In this document: positions 1 through 15,137 of the stretch, piece by piece
How positions within the stretch are numbered: the stretch's first letter is position 1
How the letters are laid out: each line of letters begins with the position of its first letter
Assembly: GCA_029216955.1 (NCBI GenBank)
Contig: JANAVB010015600.1
Span: 36,826,153-36,890,152 of the forward strand
Reading direction: 5' to 3'
DNA: 64,000 nucleotides
Source: Iris pallida
Taxonomy: Eukaryota > Streptophyta > Magnoliopsida > Asparagales > Iridaceae
Made by a program: the position numbers and the translations under genes
The notes under the pieces: generated by a model
What the model saw: the letters and a program-made list of their open reading frames with translations, nothing else
Databases searched by the model: none
What the model was told of the DNA's origin: nothing

Positions 1-195
1 TTCAAATTGGTTTAATTCCTCTTGCATAGCATCTATCCAAAAACTATCACTACATGCTTCATCAATAGTTTTGGGTTCTAGCTGTGAAAAGAATGCAACA
101 CTAGAAACAATATCTCTACTGGATGTACGAGTACTTACACCTTTGATAATATCACCAATTACCAAATCCTTTGGATGATCAGCCGTAAATTTTAA
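1..195 (-). pseudogene. start of copia reverse transcriptase domain (partial, runs off window)
   Basis: On the minus strand, in the same frame as the integrase tail at 196-675 and separated from it only by a TGA, the translation reads through a copia integrase/RT linker ending in WIDAMQEELNQFE. This is the conserved entry into the RVT_2 reverse transcriptase domain of copia pol. The upstream TGA lies where related proteins have Trp (LPKWLK), consistent with TGG to TGA. The rest of the RT and RNase H lie beyond base 1. Confidence 0.75.
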
Positions 196-1616
196 TCATT
201 TCGGCAGACTCTGAAGGTAGCTGGTTCCTGGATCTTCTCTAGGAGGATCAGCTAGTGCTGAGCTTGGTTGAGAATCAGCTGTTGTTGAGCTTGGTACAGT
301 TGGATCTTCGTCATTATCATCGATAGGCATTTGATTCAGTTCATCAAAAGTGACGTTGATTGACTCTTCGATGATCATGGTTCGTTTGTTGAAGACTCTG
401 TATCCTTTGCTCTTGGCCGCATAACCTAAAAATATACCTTTATCGGCCTTTTCGTCAAACTTTCCCAAATTGTCTTTTGTATTAAGAATAAAGCACTTAC
501 AACCAAATATTCTAAAATATGAAACTGATGGAATTCTATCAAACCATAACTCAAATGGAGTCTTCTTCGATTTGGGTCGAATTAGAGCTCTATTGAGAAC
601 AAAACAAGCTGTATTGACAGCTTCAGCCCAGAAATATTTGGGTAGACTAAACTGGTTTAACATTACTCTGGCCATTTCGGATAGAGTTCTGTTCTTACGT
701 TCTACAACTCTATTTTATTGTGGAGTCCTAGGGCAGGAGAACTCGTGTACAAAACCATGTGTGTCATAAAATTGCTCAAACTCTGCATTCTCGAATTTGC
801 CACCATGATCGCTTCTAATACGAGTGATCATGTAAACTTTTTCATTCTGTACTTTCTTGCAAAAGGCAACAAATTTGGATAATGCATCATTCTTGCGTGT
901 CAAGAAGTATACCCACATGTATCTAGAGTAATCATCTACAATTACAAAAGCATAAAGCTTACCTCCGAGGCTAGCAACTCTGCTAGGACCAAATAAGTCC
1001 ATATGTAGCAATTGTAGAGGTCTAGTAGTACATACTGCGTTTACTGACTTGAATGTGGATCTGGTAGCTTTGTTCTTTTCACATTGGCTGCATACCGAAT
1101 CCTTCTTGAATGTTATGTCCGGTAAACCGCGTACTAGCTTCTTTGTGGATAATCTTGAGATTGTGTCCATATTTGCGTGACCGAGTCTCATGTGCCACAG
1201 ATGACTCTCATCACTTTTAGCCATTAAGCATCTACCTGAAATATTAGTTTTTTCCAACAAATAGATATGTTGTCTTTCCTGATACCTTCAAAAATAGTAC
1301 TACCAGTTGAGTTATCAACTATAGTACATTTGTCTTTGCCAAAGTTGATGCCATAACCATGATCAGCTAGATGACTTATGTTGAGTAGATTATGTTTCAA
1401 CTCGGTAACCAGACAGACATCCTTAATCACAGGATAGGGAGACTTACCAACATCACCGATACCAATGATATACCCTTTCAAGTTATTACCGAAGGAGACA
1501 TAGCCTTCCTTCTTTTTCTTCGACAGTGTTGCAAATAGTGTAGCGTCACCGGTCATATGTCGTGAACAACCGCTGTCGAGGATCCATTTGCTTCTAGTAT
1601 GTGAAAGGTGTTCCAC
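196..1616 (-). pseudogene. copia pol: protease, GAG-pre-integrase and integrase (broken)
   Basis: Three ORF pieces on the minus strand form one pol segment. At 1616-1224 there is an aspartic protease with the active site in WILDSGCSRHMTGD. At 1260-715 there is a GAG-pre-integrase zinc-finger region (HLWHMRLGHANMD, then CSQCEKNKAT) followed by the integrase core with D64-type HMDLFGP, VDDYSRYMWV and RSDHGGKFENAEF. At 675-196 the integrase C-terminal part follows (FWAEAVNTACFVLNR, GYAAKSKGYRVFN). A frameshift near 1250 separates protease from integrase. A TAA near 712-714 replaces Gln in the expected PRTPQQN motif (CAA to TAA). The protein would cleave the polyprotein and insert the cDNA if it were intact. 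Confidence 0.88.
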
Positions 1617-3459
1617 CTACAAAACAATTTGCAGATGAAACTTTTGGTACCCATTTCTTGTAGGGTCCTGAAATGTTAGCCTTTGGTATCCAAGCATAAA
1701 TATTTAAATCAACAAGCTTTCTGATTCTACAAGCAGATGAAATATGACCAATGAGGCCACAATAATGACATTGTGCATGTCGAGTGTTAAAAGCTGAGTG
1801 GTGTGCATGGTTGGTAGGTTTAGGTTTTCTAGTATAGAAGAAAGCATACCTATAATCCTGTTTGGGCTTAACCTTTTGGGGTAAAGGTTTGATATGGTTA
1901 GGTCTAACAATGTTTGGTTTGGGAATGTTCCGATTTTTCGGTAAGTGACACGTGTTAGGGAAGGAAGCAGCAGTCTCAGGCTGTTTTCCTAACCTAATTT
2001 TCAATCTTTTGGAAGTGTCATACAACTTAGTATAATCAGAAGTGAGTGTTTCCATTCTGATTTGTGCACTTTGAAGACTTTTCTTCTCTTTAGAAAGTTC
2101 TTCTTTCAGTTGGTCAATAACCTTATCTTTCTCTTCAGATGACTTGGTAGTCTCGTGTAATAAGAGCTTAATAGAGGAAAGCTCACCAGACTCACTAACA
2201 TTATTTCTAACCTCAGCTAGTAGGTCGGTAAGTCTTCCTATTTCTCCTTTGTACTCTTTGAGTACCTTCTTAGAGGTCTGATATTTGCTACGCAGTTTCC
2301 TGTAATCACTTATCAGTTCACTGAAGGCATCTCCTAATTGCTCAAAGGTGAAGTCATCATATGTATCAACTATAGGTTCAGTAGGTACCTGATCGGATGC
2401 CATAAAGCATACGTTTGCAGCGTCTTCTGATTGTTCATCTTCTGAGTCGCTGGCTTCACTTTCATGCCATATGCTGGTGTTGGCATATCTCCGAGATGTT
2501 GATCTCTTCAGGTTCCCTTTTTCATACCTGTTGCTCGTCTTGCTTGATGATGAGTTTGTAGGACAATCCTTCTTCATGTGTCCCTTCTTCTTGCAGCCAT
2601 AGCAGATAGCATCATCTTGATACCAGTTGTTGCTGCTATTGTTTTCTTTGGCTTTCTTCTCATATCTCATAAATCTTTTGAATTTCCTTGCTAGGAGTGC
2701 TTGATCTTCAGCATCAGATTCACTGCTGTCTGAATCACCTTCAGCAGCTTTTCTGTGCTGAGCCTTGAAAGCGATCGTCTTCTCCTTTGGTGCAGGCTCT
2801 TCAAAATCTTGTAGCTCCAGTTCATGAGTGAGTAGCTTACCCATGAGTACTTCGAGGGACATAGTTGTGAGGTCGTTCCCTTCAATGATCGCAGTAGCCT
2901 TTGGAATCCAGTTCTTGGTAAGTGCTCGCAGGAGTTTGCGAATCTTTTCATGGTTACTGTACTCTTTGTCTAGGGAGGACAAAGGATTTACAATATCCAA
3001 GAATCTTTCGAACATCTGAGTAACTGTTTCGTTGGGCTTTATCTTGAACACCTCATACTCTTGAGTAAGTCTGCTGACCTTTGATTCTTTGACTTGAGTC
3101 GTGCCTTCATGTGTGACTTCAAGAAGCTTTCATACTTCATTAGCAGTTGTGCAGATAGACACCCTGTTAAATTCAGTTCTGTCTAAAGCACAAAATAAAG
3201 CGTTAATAGTACGTGCGTCAAGACTGGCCTTTTTCTTTTCCTCCTCTATATATCTGTTATGGGGTTTTTCAACTAAAACTCTATCAACATTTATACGAGG
3301 TGGCTTTTGATAGCCATCAATAACAATAGACCATAAATCAAAGTCAAGGGATTTCAAGAAAAAACTCATCCGTGTTTTCCAATAGGTATAGTTCGTACCA
3401 TCAAACAGTGGAGGTCTGTTTGTGGCCTGGCCTTCACTTGTGAATTTCACAGTTGCCAT
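1594..3459 (-). pseudogene. copia gag (nucleocapsid polyprotein, broken)
   Basis: The N-terminal piece (3459-3130) starts with ATG close to the primer site and has the DUF4219/UBN2-type gag signature PPLFDGTNYTYWKTRM. A TGA at the end of this piece (ANEV-stop-KLLEV, where related gags have Trp) separates it from the 3051-1594 piece. The latter has a gag helical region, a first knuckle CYGCKKKGHMKKDC (CX2CX4HX4C), an acidic then coiled-coil-like stretch, and a second knuckle CHYCGLIGHISSAC. Two knuckles separated by about 250 residues make this gag longer than most copia gags. A frameshift near 1600 breaks the link to the protease. Confidence 0.85.
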
Positions 3460-3538
3460 GTGTTGTGCTGTGATCTATATAACAATTAGTTAAATGAATA
3501 AATAATTGCAATGTTACCTTGCTTTACCTGTAACACCT

Positions 3539-3550
3539 GCTCTGATACCA
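3539..3550 (-). promoter_or_regulatory. primer binding site (tRNA-iMet type) of the minus-strand copia
   Basis: On the minus strand the sequence is TGGTATCAGAGC, complementary to the 3' end of plant initiator-Met tRNA, the usual first-strand primer of copia elements. It lies two bases inside the LTR border and about 80 bases before the gag ATG, as expected. Confidence 0.9.
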
Positions 3551-3552
3551 AT

Positions 3553-4626
3553 TCTAGGAACGAAATCGTAAAGCACAATACTCTAGAGGGGGGTGAATAG
3601 AGTTGGCAGCGGAATAATGCTAATTAAAAAAATGTTAGCAGCAAGATCACAGAATAATAATCACAACTAAGTAATGTAAAGGCAGAGATAAGAAAGCAAA
3701 CGCAAAGACAGCGAAGTATACTGGTTTTTCTCTGTTGAGGACTAATCCAGTCGGTAGAACTCTTGCTACCAGTTGAATCCACTATTGGCAAAACCGCAAG
3801 TTTTCTTACGAAGTCCTTGCAACTTCTACAACGCGAGCTTTGATACGAAGAACTCGTCCAACTTCAATTGTGAAGAGGTATTCTTCAATCAAGCCTCTGA
3901 TTACAATCTTTCAGAAACTTCTAGATCGCACCGCACTGGCAAATCGACTAGAGGATTGTAATTGGCTTGGGATCTGAAATTTAAAGCTTAAGAAAACTCT
4001 TTGGAAGACTGAAAGCTTTAGATAGAGAGAAGATTGAAAGTGAATGAGTGAGTTGAAATGATCGAAATCCTTCTCTATTTATAAGAATTCCAAAGACAGA
4101 ATTCGGACAGAATTCGGGCAGAACTCGATAAGGAAATCTCGGTCAAATCCGCAACTGCGGGAGGACCAAGTTCCAAAGAATTCAAAAATCAAAACGGCCA
4201 CTAACCGAACTCTGTCCGAACTCTGTCCGAACTCTGGCCGAACTCTGGCCGAGTTATGTCAGGGTTAGGTTAGGATTTTAAAATTAGTTTTTAGGGATTT
4301 TTGAAAACCTTTTTGAAACTTTTGTTAATAAGAATATTTTTCAAAACTAAGGACATTTTTAAAAGACATTTTGAAAATATTTTGGAATAGCCTATTTGCC
4401 AGTACGACTCGGTGTACAACGTATTCCTAGACTCAATAAAATAAAAAATACATTGCTCAAAGAAATACAGACTCGAACAGGCAAACATTGCATCGGTCTT
4501 GAACTGTGTAGATAGCTGTTCTTGATCATGTCCAAGAGTCCGAGATATCCTGACTAGCTTCATATATCCAGACAGAGTTTAATCAATTATTAAAATCAGT
4601 TTGACCATATGACCAATGGGCCAACA
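3553..4626 (-). repeat. 5' LTR of the Sirevirus-like copia
   Basis: The 3' border is fixed by the adjacent primer site. The 5' border is proposed where the minus strand reads TGTTGGCCCATTGG. On the minus strand a TATA box (TATAAATAGAG) lies at about 4074-4084, followed by the transcribed R/U5 region. The segment at 4080-4260 has a short repeated motif CTCTG(T/G)CCGAA/CCGAACTC, a run of five or more near-copies that looks like an enhancer-like array in U3. No second LTR is in the window, so length (1.07 kb) and the outer border are inferred. Confidence 0.65.
4203..4254. repeat. short tandem array in LTR U3 (GAACTCTGTCC-like units)
   Basis: Four to five near-identical 11-12 base units (CCGAACTCTGTC, CCGAACTCTGGC) follow one another just upstream of the minus-strand TATA box of the copia LTR. 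Related single units occur at 4098-4130 (ACAGAATTCGG). Such arrays in U3 are often transcription-factor sites; that role is inference. Confidence 0.6.
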
Positions 4627-4781
4627 AAAATACCTACGTCGGAGCTAATATTTAAAAGTGCACGAAGTATTGTAACTGTCTCATCAACTAGCTAGAGAAA
4701 TATGTGGAGATTTTTTGGATACGACCCATGTTCAAACATGGAGCTATGAGCCTCATCCCGAGAATCAGAGATGTTCGCTAA
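4627..4781. other. intergenic, no gene seen
   Basis: Short unique stretch between the copia LTR and the MITE. It ends in the TAA target duplication at 4779-4781. No coding signal. Confidence 0.5.
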
Positions 4782-4987
4782 GAGGCTGTTTGGATAGATG
4801 TAACTCTTCGAAAGTGTAAAAGTGGCACTTGTTGTAAGTTGAGTTTCAGTGGAGTTGCAACAAGTATCACTTTCCAAAATGTGTTTGGATAGATTATTTT
4901 TTGTCTGCTGCAAGTGGAAAAAAAATTAATTTGGTGTTTGGAACGTTGTTGTAAGTGGAAAAGTGGAAAAGAGGTTTTTTTAAAATA

Positions 4988-4990
<3 letters not shown>

Positions 4991-5023
<33 letters not shown>
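4991..5023. repeat. (CT)n microsatellite
   Basis: Sixteen or so CT dinucleotides inside the Tourist-like MITE, continuing as imperfect CTCTCGCTCTC to about 5044. Confidence 0.95.
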
Positions 5024-5026
<3 letters not shown>

Positions 5027-5055
5027 TCTCTCTCGCTCTCTCTCACTTTACTCTT

Positions 5056-5480
5056 CCCCTCCTCCACCGCCACCAGCCTCCCTCCCTTCCTCCCTCCACC
5101 GTCTCAGACCACCACCACCACCTCCACGAGCCACCACCACCCCGCCTCCACGAGCCACCACGATCGCCTCAGACCACCACCACCCGCCTCCACGAGCCTT
5201 CCTCCATCGCCTCAGACCACCACCACTGCCTCCACGATCCACCACCACCGCCTCCACGAGCTACCACCACCGCCTCAGACCACCACCACCCGCCTCCACG
5301 AGCCTCCCTCCACCGCCTCAGACCACTACCACTGCCTCCACGAGCCACAACCACCACGAGCTAACCACCACCACCCGCCTCCACGAGCCTCCCTCTACCG
5401 CCTCAGACCACCACCACCGCCTCTACTAGCCACCACCACCCCACTCCAGCTCCCCGCCACCACCACCACCCGCCACCACC
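5056..5480. repeat. CCACCACCGCCTC-type minisatellite
   Basis: Imperfect tandem units built from CACCACCACC, CGCCTCCACGAGCC and CCGCCTCAGACC repeat about ten times. The array fills the centre of the MITE and accounts for all the long ORFs there on both strands. Confidence 0.85.
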
Positions 5481-5685
5481 CCACTTTCATCCCACCTCCC
5501 TCACTTTTGTGAGAGAAGTGGAAATGAACAAAAAGGAGGGGGACAGCAACTGTGCAGCAAGTGAGATTCCTCACTTGCTGCCATCCAGTTGCTGCCAACC
5601 AAATGCCGTATCTCCCTCAAACCCAGCCACTTACCGCATCTCCTTCCACTTCCCGCGCACTCATCGCGAACCAAACAGCCCCTAA

Positions 5686-5930
5686 GTGTCGGAATTGACC
5701 AGAAAACATGGAGTATCAGTCTGATAGTATACTGACAGCATATCGTCGCTATGTCGACAACATTCTTCAAATTTCAAAAAAATAAAAACCTCCAACAGGG
5801 CTGGATTATATTTTGTTGTGGTTCGATCAAGAATGGATTATATTTTTGTTGTGGTTCAGATCTAAAGTTCCAATTTTGGACGGTCCAAACGACTATGAGG
5901 CTTAGGGTTTTTTTTGGGGGGGTGTGTGTG
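5686..5930. other. intergenic flank, no gene; ends in gypsy TSD
   Basis: About 245 bases with no coding signal. The last five bases, GTGTG (5926-5930), are the target-site duplication of the gypsy element; the other copy is at 13810-13814. Confidence 0.6.
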
Positions 5931-6396
5931 TATGAGCCCCTGTTTTTCAAAAATTTATTTAATTAGTATTAATTAGTTGTTAATATCATATTTAGCCTTA
6001 AAATATTTTATTATGATTTTAGGATTTTTTTTACAATTTTAAATGATTTTTAAATAAGTTTTAAATGAGTTTTAAATACTAAAATATCATTTTGCAATTA
6101 ATTAAAATGTTTTAATACCATTTTGTAATTTTTAGAATTGTTTTTATATCATCATGCAATTTGTTAAATTGTTTTTAAAACCGTTTGCAAATTATAAATT
6201 GTTATATTTCAACTATGCAAATTATTATTTGCATTTACCTAGGAGAGGGACCAGTTTGTAATATCCTAAACTCTAGGGACCCTAATGTAAACTTCCCTTT
6301 CACCCATCCCTGCCCGACGATTGACCGACGACTCGATGCCGACCTGCCCCCGCCATTTCCGGCCAGCACGACGCCCCAAAACCGACCTCCCTTCCC

Positions 6397-6403
6397 TATA
6401 AAA
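6397..6403 (+). promoter_or_regulatory. TATA box of the gypsy 5' LTR
   Basis: TATAAAA in the context CTTCCCTATAAAACGAACCC, about 465 bases into the LTR. The same box is conserved at 10952-10958 in the 3' LTR. It probably starts the genomic RNA, which would give an unusually long R/U5 of nearly 3 kb. Confidence 0.65.
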
Positions 6404-6970
6404 CGAACCCTAGACTCAGCCCTAACCCAAGAACAACCCCACGACCACCACCGACGCTCCACAGCCTCCTTTCTTTCCCGACGAACAAAGACCCAAACCC
6501 TAACTCCGGCGAGACTCGACGCCGCCCCTACAGCAACCTTCACCGCCAACCACCGCCGTCGACGAGTTTGCCGCAGCGAGCTGAGTCGATCGCCACCACT
6601 CCGCCGCGACCACGTTGCCTCAGCCGCCGTCGAACACCCTCGAAACCCATCGAGAAATCGGACACGTAAGTTGCAGCGTCCAAACGTGTCGTACGTGTCT
6701 CGTACACACGTATTAGGGTCGCCCGGACACGAGGACCCTTGTCCAGTGCTTGGACACGCGAGTCGAGACTCGTGCGTGTCGTAAATGACCCTGACACAAA
6801 GACTCTTGTGTCCTTAACTGTCAGGACACAAGACTGTTTTAATCGGGTTATAAAATATAAACTTAAAACCTAAATAAAATAACTGAATCCTAACCCTAAA
6901 CACAAGCCGCGGGCTGACCCCCTGGCCAGCCCGACTAAACCTAAGAACTCGACCCAGTGGGCCGAGTTCG

Positions 6971-6972
<2 letters not shown>

Positions 6973-7004
<32 letters not shown>
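6973..7004. repeat. C32 homopolymer
   Basis: A run of 32 C in the 5' LTR. The equivalent place in the 3' LTR (11528-11533) has only six C. Either it expanded after insertion or it is a sequencing/assembly effect. Confidence 0.95.
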
Positions 7005-7005
<1 letters not shown>

Positions 7006-7045
7006 CGTTCTGTTTCCTTTCCTTTTTCTTTTTCTTTTCTTTTTG

Positions 7046-7396
<351 letters not shown>

Positions 7397-9604
7397 ATAT
7401 TTATGTATACATAACTATTTAACCTCTATAAATTATGTAATATTGAACATATGATATATTTTGATATATATAAATATATTTGTCATAATTATATGACTAC
7501 TATGTATAATTTATTATGTATTTTTGTATTTTTACATCTTTGTATTTTGTATTTTTACATCTTTGTATTTTTACATCTTTGTATTTTTGTGTATTTTAAT
7601 TACTGCAACCATTTGGTGTCCAGGCCTAGCATGGGTTTTTGGGCCCAAATATGTTTTCCCATATTCAAGACCTGTACAAGTCATATTGGACTTGATTCAT
7701 GGCCTTGGATCCTGTATTTGAACTCTGGTTCAAATTATGTACATGGACAAAATACGCAGATAATTAATTATTTAATTTTAGATTGTGTACCATGCTATTT
7801 TTGAATTTCTAAAAATACTTTATTTGCTGTTAAAATTCTGGAAAAATTGTATTTAGATACTATGTTAATTTAGCTAATTTATCATAATTTTTACAGTATT
7901 TAATTTACAGTTTGCCACTGTTTTGGCATATGAAACCAGAACTCATTTTCTGTGTACTTAGGAAAACTGATTTTTATAAAATACTTGTACTGGTTAATAA
8001 ATTCCAAAAAAATTATAATAAATTTCAATAATTAACAAGGATCATTTTGGTACTTTATTTTATGTAAAATTAAGCTTTTTGTCTATCTCAAAAATTATTG
8101 GAACACAATGATCAATTGATTTATTTATTGAATAATTACGACTTGCAACTTTTTGTGTTATTTTGAGTTACAGCCGTATTAAACCTCATCCCTCACTAGT
8201 GTAAAGACCCTAGAAAGTTAGTTATAGTAGTGTGTCACCCCACATTAGTCTCCTATGCTAAAGTCATCATTTTGGCTAGATGCCCAGTCACAAGTCGTGT
8301 TTCACCAATTAGTGTCTTAGTGTTTTAGCTTTGTGTAAAAACTAAGTTTATGTATTTATTTCCACAGTGACGAGTCATCAGGCATCTATAGCATTTTATC
8401 GCAGCTTTGCTTTGCTAGAGGCAAGTACTTTCTACGAACTTTACATACTGCTATAACAATAAACTACGATTTACCAACCATGTTAAATGCTGATCCTTGG
8501 GGTAGCAAGTTAGAAATTTACATGTTGTATTACTTTCAGTCTCTACCATGTTTAGGACAGTATCTCATATCTCTCATATGCTTAAATAACGGGTTATGGG
8601 AAAACTGCTAGTAGTGTACGTGAACATGACCCCCCTTCTCCGTATGTATTTACCGCGCTCGGTGACATTCTATATGTGACCTTGCCGTATGTTCTGATCC
8701 CGCATTTGTGTATGGATATACACCAATGCCGTTCGTGCATGTATGTACATGCCAGAAAACTTGATATGTACCGCTGTACATCCTATTCACCTATTGACCG
8801 ATTCACGTACTTACTACGGTTTTAAACTTTTAAACTATATGTTATCATTTCTAAAAAGAACCAATTAAACCATGATATGCCATGATTCTAGTTTATAACA
8901 TTCCTGTTCATGCTGCGTATATTTAGTTTGCTAGAATCAGTACTTGCTCCCGTCCTAACAGGATAACGTTGTAGGTATCCTTACTGAGGAGGAGTTGCTC
9001 TGTGACCCATATTATGGAGATACTACCGAGGACCAGGCTTTGCCTTACGAGGATGTACCTGCAGGGAAACTCGTCTAGTTTGCGTAGTTGCTTGGGATAT
9101 TTTAGTGTAGTCATGTATTAGACTACGTATTTTGTAACTGGACATGTATCCAGTTTTATATTTCAGACTTGTACCTGGACTTATTACTATATGAGACGAC
9201 TTTTGTGTTTGGAGCATTTATGACTTTTATTTACTTATAGAACTGTTAGCACATTTAGTCTTATCTTGTTATCTCTAGAACAGCTTACTGCGCTTTATCT
9301 CAAGCGCAGGCTGGACATGACTAGGCCCAGCCCAACAATTTGGGTAGCGGGTCGTGACATATTTTTAGTGGTGGCCCATGCAGGTCAAGACTAAATTGTT
9401 TGGTTACGTTATTGTACCAACCATGCCTGCAATTAGGAACTTAAGGTAATTAGACAATATTAGGAATGACGCTTAGAACACCTAGAGGAATACTAGGATT
9501 GCAATATAGGAAATATATCACATACTTGCTATTATAATTAGATTTTCTTGTCTATGATTGCTTACTTTAAACAAGTCCTTATAAGTCCTTTTATTTTATA
9601 TTAG

Positions 9605-10383
9605 ATGGTGCTTACTCGTTCATCCAGTACGTCACACCTGAGAATGGCACACTCTCCATCCAGTCAGCTGACCAGTTGACTAATACACCTCCACTTCCAC
9701 CTACCATACTCCCCCACTCCACAAATCCACCAACCCAGATGCCTCCACCACCTTCCACATCACAGTCCCAGCAGGACCCGATACTTCCACCTCCCTCTAT
9801 CACTATACCTACCCATGTTTCCGTCGCACTCGACGGGAACCAACTGCTCACTCTGATCCAGGGGTTCCTAACAACCCATCAGGAGCAGACTACCCTACTC
9901 CGCCAGAGCATGGAGCATTTTTTGGAACGTACCGTGGTCCTACCACCGGTAGAGCCACGGCAGAGAGCAGGGACGATCCAGTTCGGACGAGGAGGGAAGC
10001 TGAGCCCCAGATACATCGGGCCGTTCGAGATACTTGGCATGATTGGAGAGGTAGCTTACAGGGTTGCACTTCCACCCAACCTAGCAGGAGTTCACGATGT
10101 CTTTCACGTACCTCAGCTGAGGAGATATGTTCCAGACCCCAGCCATGTGCTAGATCATTCAGAGTTGGAGATCGGACGGAGCCTTACAGTTTCTGAGCAG
10201 CCAGTGGAGATATTAGACAGGAGGGAGAAGAGGCTGAGGAACTAGGTTATACCCTTAGTACGAGTAGCTTGGAGCCGTCATTCTCCGGGTGAATCTACTT
10301 GGAAAAGGGAGTCGGACATGAGGGAGAGATACCCTTACTTGTTCGATCCAACCGCTGCGAGGGAACCACCCGTTCCCGCCTGA
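9605..10383 (+). pseudogene. gypsy gag-start / integrase-end fusion with chromodomain-like tail (broken remnant)
   Basis: An ATG at 9605 opens a gag-like start (MVLTRSSS) that meets TGA at 9677. The adjacent frame then carries a Pro-rich gag N-terminal region to about 9945 and passes directly into the integrase C-terminal domain (GKLSPRYIGPFEIL, YRVALPPNL, HDVFHVPQLRRYV), as found just before the end of chromovirus pol. A TAG at 10243-10245 interrupts it. The same frame continues through VRVAWSRHSPGESTWKRE, the conserved chromodomain-type end, to TGA at 10381-10383. About 3.5 kb of gag-pol expected between these parts is missing. No function as a protein is expected. Confidence 0.88.
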
Positions 10384-10493
10384 TACCTTAGAGGTTAGTT
10401 TCGATCATAGCCTTAGTCATTTGTTGTATTGCTTGCTATGTTAGAGAATTGTAGGGTCTTCAATCCTTGTGAATTTTGAGGACAAAATTTTTC

Positions 10494-10505
10494 AAGGAAG
10501 GAAGA
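10494..10505 (+). promoter_or_regulatory. polypurine tract of the gypsy element
   Basis: AAGGAAGGAAGA lies two bases before the 3' LTR and follows the chromovirus-typical GAGGACAAAATTTTTCAAG. It is the plus-strand primer site for reverse transcription and is intact. Confidence 0.85.
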
Positions 10506-10507
10506 CT

Positions 10508-13809
<3,302 letters not shown>

Positions 13810-13843
13810 GTGTGTGGGTGGGGTGGCGTGGGGATGGAGGGAA

Positions 13844-15061
13844 GGGTTGGTTGGTAACCGGATTTCACTATTTGGATTTGGATTTGGAAATCCTCCAAAT
13901 CGAAATTATGGATTTCAAGATTCAAATCCAACTCCAACCAAACATAGGATTTGGATTTATGATTAATAATTAAATTATAGTCATGATCAATAATTAAGCT
14001 ATTAATTAATTATGATTAATTAAAGTTATTATTATTTATAAAATTAATAATTAACGATTAGTAATTAACGATTAGTAATTAATAATTGACGATTGGTTAT
14101 TATTAATTATAAATTAATAATTAATTATTAGTTAATTTTTAAATAAATAACGATAAATAATTAAAGATTAATAATTAATAATTAACGATTAATAATTAAT
14201 AACTATAAATTGTAATTAACGATTAATAATTAATAATTAACAATTGATAATTTTTTATTAATGATTAATAATTACAAATTATAATTATTGATTAATAATT
14301 AATAATTAACGATTAATTAACTATAAATTAAATATTTTAAAAGTAGTAATTATAAATTAATATTATTATGATTAGTAAATTATTAATTAAATTGTTATAA
14401 AATATGATTCTATTTGTGATTAAAATATTATTAATTAAGATTATAAAAAAATAGTTATTAACAAATTATTAATTGATATTATAGTAATACTAACAAATTA
14501 TTAATATAATTATAAAAAATTAACTAATTAACTAATTTTTTAATTAATTATGACTAATTTTTTAATTAATAATAACAAAATTAACAAAATTAACTAATTA
14601 ACATATGATTATTAATAATTAACAAATTATTAATTAATATTATAATAATACTAATTAATTATTAATTATGATTATAACAAAATTAACTAATTAACTAATT
14701 TTTAATTAATAATACTATTTTTTATTAATTAATAATACTAATAAAATAGTTAGTTTTTTTATTAATTAACTAATTTTTAACAAAATTATTAAAGAATAAA
14801 TATTTTTAACGAAATTATTAAAGATTAACTAATTTTTAATTTACTAATTTTTAACAATATTATTAAATAATATATATTTTAAAGAAATTATTAAAGAATA
14901 ATTATTTTTTTCTTCCAAAATCCAACCAAATTCAAGTTTTGGATTTTGTCATACTTTCCATATCCAAATCCATCTCCAACCAAACATAGGATTCCATGAA
15001 TTTGTCTCCAAATCCATAAAAATTTAAATCCACCTCCAAATACGGTTTACCAAACACACCC
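13844..15061. mobile_element. AT-rich MITE-like insertion (degenerate Tourist-type ends)
   Basis: The right end reads GGTTTACCAAACACACCC and is followed by TTA. The left end has the imperfect inverted match GGGTTGGTTGGTAACC. Just inside both ends are inverted, related stretches with the motif CTCCAACCAAACATAGGAT. The centre (about 13960-14910) is almost pure TAATTAATAATTAACGATT-like sequence. The left flank is GAA rather than TTA/TAA, so the target duplication is not confirmed. No coding sequence. Confidence 0.5.
13960..14910. repeat. AT-rich low-complexity block
   Basis: About 950 bases made of recurring TTAATTAATAATTAAC, TAATTATTAATTA and similar units, with hardly any G or C. It has no ORF and could act as a scaffold-attachment-like or unstable region. 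Confidence 0.85.
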
Positions 15062-15137
15062 TTATTGTAAAGGTATGCATATTTAAGGTTTCTATAGGAC
15101 ATTGAATGAGTCACTAAGAGAAGTAGAGGGTTGTTCT

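Larger units (their letters stand above)
1..4626 (-). mobile_element. Sirevirus-like Ty1/copia retrotransposon, 5' LTR plus gag to start of RT (3' part beyond window)
   Basis: The element reads on the minus strand from an LTR at about 4626 down to base 1, where pol is cut by the window edge. The order is LTR, tRNA-Met-type primer site, gag, protease, integrase and the start of reverse transcriptase, which is the Ty1/copia order. The long gag with two separated zinc knuckles and a coiled-coil-like stretch between them, and the LTR edge with a C-rich CCCCCCTCTAG motif on the minus strand, suggest the Sirevirus (SIRE/Maximus) lineage. Several stop codons and frameshifts show that it is no longer coding competent. 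The 3' LTR and target-site duplication are outside the window, so the 4626 end is inferred from a TGTTGG start. Confidence 0.85.
4782..5682. mobile_element. Tourist-like (PIF/Harbinger) MITE, TSD TAA
   Basis: The left terminus reads GAGGCTGTTTGG (4782-4793) and the right terminus is its inverted match CCAAACAGCCCC (5671-5682); both are flanked by TAA (4779-4781 and 5683-5685). TIRs of the form GGGSCTGTTTGG with a TAA/TTA duplication define Tourist/PIF-Harbinger MITEs. Beyond the 12-base TIRs, the subterminal parts are also related (CACTTGTTGTAAGTTGAG against CAAGTGAGATTCCTC). There is no transposase. The interior holds a CT run and a CCACCACCGCCTC minisatellite. The ORFs across it are low-complexity Pro/His/Ser or Gly/Arg shadows. 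Confidence 0.82.

Noticed and set aside
6185..6784. A 199-codon ORF in the gypsy 5' LTR
   Set aside because: The matching region of the 3' LTR (from 10771) breaks after about 60 codons, there is no domain, and the TATA box lies inside it. It is LTR sequence, not a gene.
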